Below the pieces are notes generated by a model. It saw nothing but the letters and a program-made list of their open reading frames with translations. It was not told the origin of the DNA and did not search any database. The position numbers and the translations under genes were made by a program. A stretch of DNA of 64,000 nucleotides from DATFDN01 sp963830565. GTDB taxonomy: Bacteria; Pseudomonadota; Alphaproteobacteria; Acetobacterales; Acetobacteraceae. Below, piece by piece: positions 43,810 to 51,893 of this stretch (positions are counted from its first letter, which is position 1; each line of letters begins with the position of its first letter). The stretch spans positions 375,687 through 439,686 of the forward strand of contig CAWHMO010000002.1 of NCBI GenBank assembly GCA_963830565.1. Reading direction: 5' to 3'.

Positions 43810-44218
43810 CGTCGCCGATCCGGGTCGGCCGACCGCGGCCGAGCACGCCATCGGAACGCGCCTTCAGATAAGCGTAGATGTCTTTGAGGTAGAGCACCAC
43901 ATCCTCCACCTCGCCGAAGGCCGGCATGACCTTGTCGCTGGCCTGGTTGACATCCTGCTTGCCGTTGACGACCACCTCATCGAATTGCTGTTCCGTCATG
44001 GTCTTCAGCAAGTCGACCAGGCTTGGCGCGTAAGAGCTGCCGGCCCCATCAGGGCCATGGCAGCGCAGGCACGATTCACCGTATCGCCGATAGCCGTTGT
44101 ACACGTGCTGATCGACCTTGCCGTCCTGCACCACGTACGGCTTCTCCTGGTCCGCCGCGACGGATGGTGCAGGCAAGGCCAGCCCGCCGATCGCGCAAGC
44201 GGCAAGAAGTACCGGCAA
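43799..44218 (-). CDS. xoxG: XoxG-type cytochrome c, electron acceptor of XoxF
   Basis: A 139-residue periplasmic cytochrome with heme site CLRCH at residues 50-54 and a probable axial Met in KVMPAFGEVEDV. The start is a TTG at 44218: an ATG a few bases upstream is out of frame, and TGA closes the reading frame before it. The signal region (VLLAACAIGGLALPAPSVAA) is hydrophobic but lacks the usual basic start, so a small N-terminal frameshift is possible. XoxG takes electrons from XoxF. The gene overlaps xoxJ. Confidence 0.85.
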   Translation of the reverse strand: MPVLLAACAIGGLALPAPSVAADQEKPYVVQDGKVDQHVYNGYRRYGESCLRCHGPDGAGSSYAPSLVDLLKTMTEQQFDEVVVNGKQDVNQASDKVMPAFGEVEDVVLYLKDIYAYLKARSDGVLGRGRPTRIGDDAQ

Positions 44219-44344
44219 CTCGGGTCATCCAGAATCTCCAGATGCGGTGCTACGTCATGCATCGCCGAATGGATTGGCCGCCAATGGGCTTGTCCCGGAC
44301 GACGCCGACGCGCCGCCCGAGGCAAGGATCATCGATATCCGGCC

Positions 44345-46147
44345 TCAATCGACGGCAAACACGGTAAGGACGCCGCCGAGTTGGGTATAGTTGGACAACG
44401 CCTTGTAGGCACCCACCGCACCCAGGCCCGCGGTGTCCTCGCTCAGCCCGGCCGCCATGCCGATGCCGGCCCAGCCGCCGACGCCGGACAGCACACCGAT
44501 GTACTGCTTGCCGCCGTGCTCATAGGTCATGACGTTGCCGATGATCCCGGAGGGCGTCTTGAACTTGTAGAGCTCCTGCCCGGTCTTGATGTCCACCGCC
44601 TTCAGGTAGCCTTCCAGCGTGCCGTAGAAGACGACGTTTCCCGCGGTGGCCAGCGCCCCGGACCAGACCGAGAACGGCTCGGGATCGGACCACACGATCT
44701 TGCCCGTGCTGGCATCGAAAGCGATGAAGTTGCCGAGGTTGTTCTGGCCCTTTGGCGGGAACATCGACAGCGTGGCGCCGACATAGGGTTGGCCCGCTGT
44801 GTACCAGACCTTGAAGGGCTCGTAATCCATGCAGACGTGGTTGGTGGGAACGTAGAACAGCTTGGTCTCGGGCGAGTAGGCGGCCGGCTGCTCGTCCTTG
44901 CTTCCCAGCGCCGCCGGGCAGACGCCTTTCGTGTTGTGGTCCGGTCCGTTCGCCTGGGTGGAGTATTGCGGCACCACCTGCGGGCGGCCGGTCTTCATGT
45001 CCACATGGGTCGCCCAGTTCACATCCGGGTCGTATTTCTGTGCGACCAGCAGCTCGCCGGTTTCGCGGTTAAGCGTATAGGCGAAGCCGTTGCGGTCGAA
45101 ATGCACCAGCGCCTTGACCTGGTTTCCGCCCACGGTCAGGTCAGCCAGGATCATCTCGTTGACGCCGTCGTAGTCCCACTCGTCATGCGGCGTCATCTGA
45201 TAGACCCATTTCGCCATCCCGGTGTCGGGATCGCGGGCGAAGATGGTCATCGACCATTTGTTGTCGCCCGGCCGCTGAGACGGATTCCAGGTGCTGGGAT
45301 TGCCGGAGCCGTAATAGATCAGGTTCAGGTTCGGATCGTAGGAGTACCAGCCCCAGGTGTCGCCGCCGCCGATCTTCCACTGATCGCCCTCCCAGGTATT
45401 GAGGGAGGAATTCGCGCCGACCGGCTTGCCGAGGCTGGTCGTCTTCTGCGGATCAATGAGCATCTCATTGTCCGGGCCAACCGAGTAGGCCTTCCAGGCA
45501 AGCGATCCATCCTTGATGTTGTACGCGGTCACGCGTCCGCGCACGCCGAACTCGCCCCCGCTGATTCCGACGATCACCTTGTCCTTCACGATCATCGGCG
45601 CGCCGGTCATGGTCTCGCCCTTCTTCGGGTCGCCATTGACGACCTTCCAGGCAACCTGGCCAGTCTTGGCATCCAGCGCCACGACCGTCGCATCGGCCTG
45701 ATTCAGGATGATCTTGCCGTCGCCGTAGGCCACCCCGCGGTTGACCGTATCGCAGCACATGACCGGAATGACGTTCGGGTCCTGCTTCGGCTCGTATTTC
45801 CAGATGATCCTGCCGCTATTGTTCAGATCGAGCGCGAACACGGTGTTCGGAAACGGGGTCGCCAGGTACATCACGTCGCCGATGACCAGCGGCGAGCCTT
45901 CATGGCCGCGCAGCACGCCGGTGGAGAAGGTCCAGACCGGGTGCAAATTCTTCACGTTTTGCGCGTTGATCTGATTGAGCGTGCTGTATCGGTGGTTGGC
46001 ATAGTCGCCAGTCGGCATGACCCAATCCGCCGGATTCTGCTCCATCTTCATCAGATCGGTGTTCGCGGAGGCCGCGCCGGCCCAGAACAAGGCCGAGGCG
46101 GCGCTGAAGACCGTGCCGGCAAGCAACGAACGCGCATTGAGTTTCAT
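44345..46147 (-). CDS. xoxF: Lanthanide-dependent PQQ methanol dehydrogenase XoxF
   Basis: A 600-residue periplasmic quinoprotein with signal MKLNARSLLAGTVFSAASAL. The eight-bladed propeller has the vicinal disulfide Cys131-Cys132 (PVMCCDTVNRG). Metal ligands by family pattern are Glu199 (GGEFG), Asn283 (GSGNPSTW) and catalytic Asp325; the diagnostic second Asp327 is in HDEWDYDGVNE. Calcium-type MxaF lacks that Asp, so lanthanide use is predicted. It oxidises methanol to formaldehyde or formate and passes electrons to XoxG. The start has an AGGGGGG ribosome-binding site. No mxaFI here. Confidence 0.97.
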   Translation of the reverse strand: MKLNARSLLAGTVFSAASALFWAGAASANTDLMKMEQNPADWVMPTGDYANHRYSTLNQINAQNVKNLHPVWTFSTGVLRGHEGSPLVIGDVMYLATPFPNTVFALDLNNSGRIIWKYEPKQDPNVIPVMCCDTVNRGVAYGDGKIILNQADATVVALDAKTGQVAWKVVNGDPKKGETMTGAPMIVKDKVIVGISGGEFGVRGRVTAYNIKDGSLAWKAYSVGPDNEMLIDPQKTTSLGKPVGANSSLNTWEGDQWKIGGGDTWGWYSYDPNLNLIYYGSGNPSTWNPSQRPGDNKWSMTIFARDPDTGMAKWVYQMTPHDEWDYDGVNEMILADLTVGGNQVKALVHFDRNGFAYTLNRETGELLVAQKYDPDVNWATHVDMKTGRPQVVPQYSTQANGPDHNTKGVCPAALGSKDEQPAAYSPETKLFYVPTNHVCMDYEPFKVWYTAGQPYVGATLSMFPPKGQNNLGNFIAFDASTGKIVWSDPEPFSVWSGALATAGNVVFYGTLEGYLKAVDIKTGQELYKFKTPSGIIGNVMTYEHGGKQYIGVLSGVGGWAGIGMAAGLSEDTAGLGAVGAYKALSNYTQLGGVLTVFAVD

Positions 46148-46346
46148 CAGGAAATCCCCCCTACTGAGCGCCAAATTTTGCAGGCGCCCGCGACCGGAAT
46201 GTGCCGGTTGCGAGATCGTATGCGCACGAGAGGCTCGCTTGCGAGAGTACAGCGCGCTCATAAACATCAACTTAGATTGATCGCGGCACCCGCGCCCGTT
46301 TCGCTTAGCATCGGCCAAAGGCGCCGGCCGGAGGGAATGAAGCAAG
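46148..46346. promoter_or_regulatory. Divergent xoxF-flhA promoter region with inverted repeats
   Basis: This 199-base gap separates the divergent xoxF and S-(hydroxymethyl)glutathione dehydrogenase genes. It contains ATCAA-CTTAGA-TTGAT (46266-46281), a perfect 5-bp inverted repeat in AT-rich DNA, and CTCGC-TT-GCGAG (46233-46244 region). Either could be an operator. The region would respond to methanol or lanthanides if controlled as in other methylotrophs; no regulator gene is adjacent. Confidence 0.5.
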
Positions 46347-47457
46347 ATGGATGTGCGTGCTGCCGTGGCCTTCGAGGCGGGCAAGCCCCTGGCGATCGAG
46401 ACGGTGCAGCTAGAGGGTCCGCAGGAGGGCGAGGTGCTGGTCGAAATCAAGGCGACCGGCATCTGCCACACCGACAAATACACCCTCTCCGGCGCCGATC
46501 CGGAAGGGCTGTTCCCGGCGATCCTCGGCCATGAGGGTGCGGGCATCGTCGTCGAGGTCGGGCCCGGCGTCAGCAGCCTGAGGAAGGGCGATCACGTCAT
46601 CCCGCTCTACACCCCGGAATGCCGGGAGTGCGAGGTACTGCCTGAGCCGCAAGACCAATCTCTGCCAGAAGATTCGCCTCACCCAGGGGCGCGGGCTGAT
46701 GCCCGACGGCACCAGCCGGTTCTCGCTCCGCGGCAAGCCGATCCTGCACTACATGGGCACCTCCACCTTTGCCAACTACACGGTGGTGCCGGAGATCGCG
46801 CTGGCGAAGATCCGCGAGGACGCGCCGTTCGACAAGGTCTGCTACATCGGCTGCGGCGTCACCACCGGCATCGGCGCGGTGATCTTCACCGCCAAGGTCG
46901 AGCCGGGTGCCAACGTCGTCGTGTTCGGCCTCGGCGGCATCGGCCTGAACGTGATCCAGGGCGCGCGCATGGCAGGCGCCGACATGATCGTCGGCGTCGA
47001 CATCAATCCGGCGCGCGAGGACTTGGCGCGCAAATTCGGCATGACCCATTTCGTCAATCCCAAGCAGGTGACGGGCGACCTGGTCGGGCATCTGGTGGAG
47101 CTCACGAGGGGCGGCGCCGACTACAGCTTCGAGTGCGTCGGCAATGTCGGGCTGATGCGCCAAGCCCTGGAATGCGCGCACAAGGGCTGGGGTGTCTCGA
47201 CCATCATCGGCGTCGCCGGCGCCGGACAGGAGATATCGACCCGTCCGTTCCAGCTCGTCACTGGACGGCGCTGGCAGGGTAGCGCGTTCGGGGGCGCCAG
47301 GGGGCGCACCGATGTTCCCAGGATCGTTGACTGGTACATGGAGAGGAAGATCAACATCGACGACCTGATCACCCACACCCTGCCGCTCGAGCGAATCAAC
47401 GAGGGCTTCGATCTGATGACGCGCGGGGAGTCGATCCGGAGCGTGGTGATCTACTAG
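46347..47457 (+). pseudogene. flhA: S-(hydroxymethyl)glutathione dehydrogenase, frameshifted
   Basis: A class III zinc alcohol dehydrogenase, starting MDVRAAVAFEAGKPLAIETV with zinc ligands in GICHTDKYTLSG and LGHEGAGIVVEVG. After YTPECRECE the frame breaks at about 46634, where one extra G (GAGGTACTGCC) is present. Normal sequence continues in another frame (RFSLRGKPILHYMGTSTFAN, FGLGGIGLNVIQGARMAG) to 47457. The enzyme oxidises the formaldehyde-glutathione adduct to S-formylglutathione. The downstream enzyme FghA is also broken. A single sequence error could also explain the break. Confidence 0.87.
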
Positions 47458-47468
47458 GGCAGCCACAC

Positions 47469-47669
47469 TCACGCGTCGCGCGGTCTGTTCACCTCGCAGC
47501 GCCAGCCCGCGAGCCGCCATTGTGGATGCAGCCGCAGGAATTGCTGTGCCCGGTTCTGCGCGTTCATCATGCACTGCGTCGGGCTGGGCTCGGCATCGAA
47601 CGGCACCCGCCTCTCCATGCAGGTGTCGCCGTGCGAGATCAAACAGAACACCAGGACGAGTTCGATCAT
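47469..47669 (-). CDS. Small hypothetical protein, divergent start shared with next gene
   Basis: A 66-residue protein starting MIELVLVFCLISHGDTCMER, with GGGAAGG as ribosome-binding site. It may be exported (hydrophobic start) and contains three further Cys-bearing stretches (PTQCMMNAQNRAQQFL, LAGWRCEVNRP). The ATG at 47669 overlaps the ATG at 47668 of the divergent gene within CATG. It has no recognised domain. Close position to xoxF and pqq suggests locus-specific function. Confidence 0.6.
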   Translation of the reverse strand: MIELVLVFCLISHGDTCMERRVPFDAEPSPTQCMMNAQNRAQQFLRLHPQWRLAGWRCEVNRPRDA

Positions 47670-48042
47670 GACCGCCTTCCCACCACATCCGATCATGGGC
47701 ACCGTCGCGGCGGTTGCCCTGCTCTGCGTCGCCCCCGCGTCCTTCGCCCAGCAGGAGCACCATCCCGCCCATGACTATCCCACTGCCGCGCGCGCTGATT
47801 ACGTGATCGGCTGCCTGGCGGCGAACGGCTTCAAACGGGAGTTGCTGCAAAAATGCGCCTGCGGCATCGATACCATCGCCGATCTGATGAGCTACGACGA
47901 TTACGAAAAGGCCGCCACCATCCTCAGCATGCAACAAGGAGCAGGCGGCCCACGCGCCGGCCTGTTCCGTAATACCCCGATCGCGCGCGAGGAGATGCAG
48001 AAGCTGCGCGCCGCGGAAGCCGAGGTGAACCTGCGCTGCTAA
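47668..48042 (+). CDS. Secreted Cys-rich hypothetical protein of the XoxF/PQQ locus
   Basis: A 124-residue protein (start 47668, or 47695 with signal MGTVAAVALLCVAPASFAQQ). The mature part has RADYVIGCLAANGFKRELLQ, then KCACGIDTIADLMSYDDYEK and QGAGGPRAGLFRNTP, ending AEVNLRC. Four Cys could form disulfides in the periplasm. Small proteins of this type recur in PQQ-dependent dehydrogenase clusters (from memory). Convergent with the SoxYZ-like gene, five bases apart. Confidence 0.7.
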   Translation: MTAFPPHPIMGTVAAVALLCVAPASFAQQEHHPAHDYPTAARADYVIGCLAANGFKRELLQKCACGIDTIADLMSYDDYEKAATILSMQQGAGGPRAGLFRNTPIAREEMQKLRAAEAEVNLRC

Positions 48043-48046
48043 CCGG

Positions 48047-48856
48047 TCAGCTCCGTCCGGCCGCCACCTCGAAGTCTTTCTTGAACACCGCTTGCGCGCT
48101 GTCGTCCACCTCCACCCGTAGCGGCCCGGCGCCATCCGGCAGGAAGCCGAAGGTGATCGCCGGGTCCTCGCTCAAGGAGATGTCACTATCCAGGTCGAAC
48201 ACGAGTTTCGGCCCGTAGCTGACCTTCACCGTCTGGATGAACCGCGCCGGGACGTAGTTGCGCGTCACCTGATCCATCTGCATCCCGTTGTTGTTCGGGT
48301 GGCTGATCAGCAGTTCCGCGGTGGCCGGCTGGCCTGGCCCCGGCTCGCTGAGCACGCGCAGCTTCATCTGCCCGAGCCGGCGCATCGCCAGTTCCTGGTT
48401 CGATGTCGCGGGCGCCGAGCATCCGCCCGCCGCCTTCACAAAGCGCTCGGCCACGAATAGCTTGCCGTCGGTGGTCTCGGCGACCGCGTGCATGAGCGTA
48501 TACTGGTCGACTCGCACCCGCAGCTTCAGGCTATGCGGGTCGGAGAGCGGGCCGAAATGGAACGTTCCGGCCAAGGGCGAGGGGTTGCCGTCGATCAGCA
48601 CGTAGAGCGCCCGAACCGGCGGGGCGTCACTCAGCGTAATCGTGATCGGCACCAGCGCCGCGTCCAGTGCGCGCGCCGGCGCCTCCAGCGCGACCACGCC
48701 GGCACCGTCGGCGATGGGGCGATCGCCGAACACGGCGTGCTTCAGCTCCTGCCAGCGCGTCGCGCGCGCCGAGTCCTGCTCGTCAGCCCATGCGGGCGGA
48801 GCAGTGGCAAGCAGGGCCACGCACGAGGCTGCGATCAGGTAAGGTGAAATGCGCAT
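48047..48856 (-). CDS. Quinoprotein dehydrogenase-associated SoxYZ-like carrier
   Basis: A 269-residue secreted fusion of SoxY-like and SoxZ-like domains. Signal MRISPYLIAASCVALLATAP; SoxY-like domain with VPITITLSDAPPVRALYVLI and the carrier Cys in VKAAGGCSAPATS; SoxZ-like domain MKLRVLSEPGPGQPATAELL, ISHPNNNGMQMDQVT. In the Sox system SoxYZ carries sulfur intermediates on a Cys. In PQQ loci the fusion is paired with a zinc metallohydrolase in a proposed relay. It follows that gene by one base on the minus strand. Confidence 0.9.
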   Translation of the reverse strand: MRISPYLIAASCVALLATAPPAWADEQDSARATRWQELKHAVFGDRPIADGAGVVALEAPARALDAALVPITITLSDAPPVRALYVLIDGNPSPLAGTFHFGPLSDPHSLKLRVRVDQYTLMHAVAETTDGKLFVAERFVKAAGGCSAPATSNQELAMRRLGQMKLRVLSEPGPGQPATAELLISHPNNNGMQMDQVTRNYVPARFIQTVKVSYGPKLVFDLDSDISLSEDPAITFGFLPDGAGPLRVEVDDSAQAVFKKDFEVAAGRS

Positions 48857-48857
48857 G

Positions 48858-49790
48858 TCACTCCCACTCCAGCTCCTTGAACGCGGCGGTCACGTTGCGC
48901 CCGTTATAGTCGTCGAACAGACACCACCGGCCGCGCTCGCCAACGCCCACGGTCCGCACCGCGGTCTCGATGTCGCCGCCCGAGGCGATCAGGGCGCGGA
49001 TCTCGCGCGCCAGGGTCGAGAGATAGCGCTCCTCGTCGGCGGCGCCCTCAGGCCAGGGCACTGATGCCGGCCCATGGCCGGGAACCGCGCGCGTGGCGGG
49101 AACAAGTTTCAGCCGCCGCAGTTCATTCAGCCAACCGGTCAGGCTGCCGTCGATCACCGGAATGCGGTCCACGAACAGCAGATCGGCCGCCCATAGCGTG
49201 GCGGTGCGCGCATCGAACGCCGTCAGATCGTTGTCGGTGTGCGCGGGGCGGTGCGCCCGCAGCGCCAGCACGCGCCCGCCGAGGTCGATCGAGGCGGCGT
49301 CGGCGACCGACATCGTCGGCATGGCGTAATCGCCCGCTTCGTCCGGACCCAGGATCTCAGCGAGACGGCGCCGGTAGTAGGCGCCGCGTTCCGCCATCGC
49401 CCCGGCGGCGCGCGCATGGGCGACGAACACGGGCTTGTCGCGCGCGAAGGCGATCGCGCCGAAGATGTGGTCGGGATGCACATGCAATTCGACCACGAAG
49501 CGGACCGGCTTGTCGGTGACGGCGCGGATGGCGGCGCGCAGCGCCTCGCCGTCGGCGCGGCTGCCGCCGGGGTCGATCACCGCGACCGCCTCCTCACCGA
49601 TGATGAAGCCGATGTTGGCGATCGCATCGTCGTTGCGCGCCGTCGCGTCTTCGCAAACGCCCTGCCGAACATGGATGCCCGGCGCCACCTCTTGCACGAG
49701 GAAGGGGAATGCGGCCCGCGCGCGTCCGCACAGCGCCAGCACCCCGGCCGCGCCCATCAGGCCCAGCGCCGCGCGGCGGCCCGGTCTCAC
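48858..49790 (-). CDS. Quinoprotein relay system zinc metallohydrolase
   Basis: A ~310-residue protein. The GTG at 49790 overlaps the pqqE stop (GTGA), and a twin-Arg-type signal follows (VRPGRRAALGLMGAAGVLAL). Metallo-beta-lactamase motifs are VVELHVHPDHIFGAIAFARD (HxHxDH), a later His in LRAHRPAHTDNDLTAF and PGHGPASVPWPEG. The SoxH-related type occurs beside PQQ dehydrogenases. It would act in the periplasm, presumably on a thioester or persulfide carried by the neighbouring SoxYZ protein; this is inferred. Confidence 0.88.
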   Translation of the reverse strand: MRPGRRAALGLMGAAGVLALCGRARAAFPFLVQEVAPGIHVRQGVCEDATARNDDAIANIGFIIGEEAVAVIDPGGSRADGEALRAAIRAVTDKPVRFVVELHVHPDHIFGAIAFARDKPVFVAHARAAGAMAERGAYYRRRLAEILGPDEAGDYAMPTMSVADAASIDLGGRVLALRAHRPAHTDNDLTAFDARTATLWAADLLFVDRIPVIDGSLTGWLNELRRLKLVPATRAVPGHGPASVPWPEGAADEERYLSTLAREIRALIASGGDIETAVRTVGVGERGRWCLFDDYNGRNVTAAFKELEWE

Positions 49791-50869
49791 CGCGCGCCGA
49801 TGCGCCGATACGTGAACGGCGCGTCCCGTCGGGCAGCGACGGCCTCCGCCATCACCGCACGGTCCGGCGATAGCGCGCAGGCGGGATCGGTCCTGGCGGC
49901 ATCCCCCGTGAGCGCGAAAGCCTGGCAGCGGCAGCCGCCCCAGTCGATCTCCCGCCGATCGCAGGAGCGGCAGGGCTCCGGCATCCAGTCCGTGCCGCGG
50001 AAGCGCCGGAACGCGGGCGCGTCGTGCCAGATCGCCGCGAGCGTGGTGTCGCGGACCGAAGGAAAATCCAACTCCGGCAGAGATTCCGCGGCGTGGCACG
50101 GCAACGCCTTGCCGGCGGGCGAGATGTTGATGAAGCGTCGTGCCCAGCCGCCCATGCAGGCCTTCGGACGCGCCGCATGATAGTCCGGCGTCACGTAGTC
50201 GATGACCACCCGGCCCTTCAGCCGCGCCCGCGCGCTCTCAACCGCTTCGGTCGCGAAGTCGAGCTGGCCGCGATCCGGCAGCAACGTGTCGCGATTGACC
50301 AGTCCCCAGCCATCGTCCTGCACATGGGCAATCTCGATCCGCCCGGCGCCAAGCTCCGTACCGAGCGTGATCATCTCCGGGATGCGAGCGATGTTCTGCC
50401 GGTGGACCACGAAGTTCGATGTCAGCGCTACCCCGGACTGCCTGATCAGCGCGGCCGCTTCCAGCTTGCGCCGATGCCCGCCGGAAAATCCCCCGATGCG
50501 ATCGGCACTGCCCGGCTCGACATCCTGGAAGCTGAGCTGGACATGGTCGATCCCCGCCCTCGCGAGCCCGTCCATCATGGCGGCGTCGAGCAGCACGCCC
50601 GAGGTGATAAGGTTGCTGTAGAGCTGCCGCTCGGCGGCGCGGCGCACGAGCAGGAGCAGGTCCTTGCGCGCGGTCGGCTCGCCACCGGAGAAATGCACCT
50701 GCAGCACGCCCAGCGCCGCCGCCTCGTCCAGCACGCGCAGCCACGTCGCGGTGTCGAGCTCCGCCCCGGCGCGCTCCAGTTCGAGCGGGTTGGAGCAATA
50801 GGGGCATTGCAGCGGGCAGCGATGCGTGAGCTCGGCGAGCAATCCCATCGGCGGGTCGGGCAGGCTCAT
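49787..50869 (-). CDS. pqqE: PQQ biosynthesis radical SAM enzyme PqqE
   Basis: A 360-residue radical SAM enzyme. The 4Fe-4S site is CPLQCPYC at residues 18-25, and a SPASM-like C-terminal domain carries Cys residues in EPCRSCDRREIDWGGCRCQA. With PqqD as chaperone it cross-links Glu and Tyr of the precursor peptide PqqA. The start region MSLPDPPMGLLAELTHR overlaps pqqD by four bases. Length fits the family (~380). Part of pqqABCDE. Confidence 0.97.
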   Translation of the reverse strand: MSLPDPPMGLLAELTHRCPLQCPYCSNPLELERAGAELDTATWLRVLDEAAALGVLQVHFSGGEPTARKDLLLLVRRAAERQLYSNLITSGVLLDAAMMDGLARAGIDHVQLSFQDVEPGSADRIGGFSGGHRRKLEAAALIRQSGVALTSNFVVHRQNIARIPEMITLGTELGAGRIEIAHVQDDGWGLVNRDTLLPDRGQLDFATEAVESARARLKGRVVIDYVTPDYHAARPKACMGGWARRFINISPAGKALPCHAAESLPELDFPSVRDTTLAAIWHDAPAFRRFRGTDWMPEPCRSCDRREIDWGGCRCQAFALTGDAARTDPACALSPDRAVMAEAVAARRDAPFTYRRIGAR

Positions 50870-51135
50870 AGCCGGATGGCTCCCTTGTCGGCGAGGTCGT
50901 GCAGCATCGCGGTGACGTCGGCGGCGATGGTCTCGCGCGGCGCATCGAACTGTGCGGCGAGAGCATCGGCAATGTCGCCGAGGCTGCGCTGCCCATCCAC
51001 CAGCTTCAGGATCTCCACCGCATGTTCATCGGGCAGGAACAGCCGCTCCGGCCCCAGCACTATCCAACGCTCGCGGACTCCGTCGAAGCGGAATTTCGTG
51101 CCGGCCGCGAATCGTGGTACCAGGGCTTCGGTCAT
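50866..51135 (-). CDS. pqqD: PQQ biosynthesis peptide chaperone PqqD
   Basis: An 89-residue winged-helix-like RRE (RiPP recognition element) protein: MTEALVPRFAAGTKFRFDGV, then LFLPDEHAVEILKLVDGQRS and AAQFDAPRETIAADVTAMLH. It binds the PqqA leader and delivers it to PqqE. Overlaps pqqC and pqqE by four bases each. Length normal for the family. Confidence 0.96.
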   Translation of the reverse strand: MTEALVPRFAAGTKFRFDGVRERWIVLGPERLFLPDEHAVEILKLVDGQRSLGDIADALAAQFDAPRETIAADVTAMLHDLADKGAIRL

Positions 51136-51893
51136 CGAGGGGCCTGCCCACCCGCCCGCCGGTCCTCGGGCACAAAGGCGCCCGGCGGAATGACTCCCGG
51201 TGCCACATAGGCGAAGTGCAGCACGTCGAGCTGCGCCCACAGCACGCCGCATTTGAACCGCAGTGCGTCGAGCACGGCTTCCTGATCTTCGGGCGTGCGG
51301 GCGTGTTCCTTCACGTAGGCCAGCGCGAACGCGCAATCCTGCGGCGCCTGCGACAGCCGAGGAGTGAAATAGGCCAGCGTCTCGCGCGTCACGAAATCGT
51401 AGTTCGCAAGCATCCCCGAGACGCGCTCGGCGATGATCGTGGGCGAGAAAAGCTCGGTCAGCGAGGAGGCGATCGCCTCGAGGATGCTGCGGTCGCGCAC
51501 GAAGTTCACGTAGGCATCGACCGCGTGGCGGGTTCCCGGCAGCAATCCATCGGTGGATGCGACATAGGCGGGATCGAGCCCGACGCCCTCGGCGAGCCTG
51601 AGCCAGCGCGCCACACCGCCGGTTCCCGGCGCATCGCCGTCGTGATCGACCAGCCGGCGCCGCCACTCGCGCCGCAGATCCGCGCTCGACAGGCGGGCGA
51701 TGATGGTCGCGTCCTTCGCCGGGATGCGCGCCTGATAGTAATAGCGGTTCAGCGCCCAGGCCTGCACCTGGCCGCGGTCAAGCGCGCCGCCGTGCAGCGC
51801 GCGGTGGAACGGGTGCTTGTCGTGATAACGCTCGGCGCCGATCGCGCGCAGCGCGGCCTCCAGTTGATCGGGCGACAGCAGCGAGCCGGTCAC
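51132..51893 (-). CDS. pqqC: Pyrroloquinoline-quinone synthase PqqC
   Basis: A ~253-residue heme-oxygenase-fold protein starting with a GTG that overlaps the pqqB stop. The segments AERYHDKHPFHRALHGGALD, NRYYYQARIPAKDATI and RWLRLAEGVGLDPAYVASTD are typical. It performs the cofactor-free ring closure and eight-electron oxidation that makes PQQ from its precursor. Third gene of pqqABCDE. Confidence 0.97.
   Translation of the reverse strand: MTGSLLSPDQLEAALRAIGAERYHDKHPFHRALHGGALDRGQVQAWALNRYYYQARIPAKDATIIARLSSADLRREWRRRLVDHDGDAPGTGGVARWLRLAEGVGLDPAYVASTDGLLPGTRHAVDAYVNFVRDRSILEAIASSLTELFSPTIIAERVSGMLANYDFVTRETLAYFTPRLSQAPQDCAFALAYVKEHARTPEDQEAVLDALRFKCGVLWAQLDVLHFAYVAPGVIPPGAFVPEDRRAGGQAPR

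Noticed and set aside
46233..46244. CTCGC-TT-GCGAG hairpin as a terminator or operator
   Set aside because: Small GC-rich palindrome of a sort expected by chance in this GC-rich DNA; kept only as part of the promoter region note.
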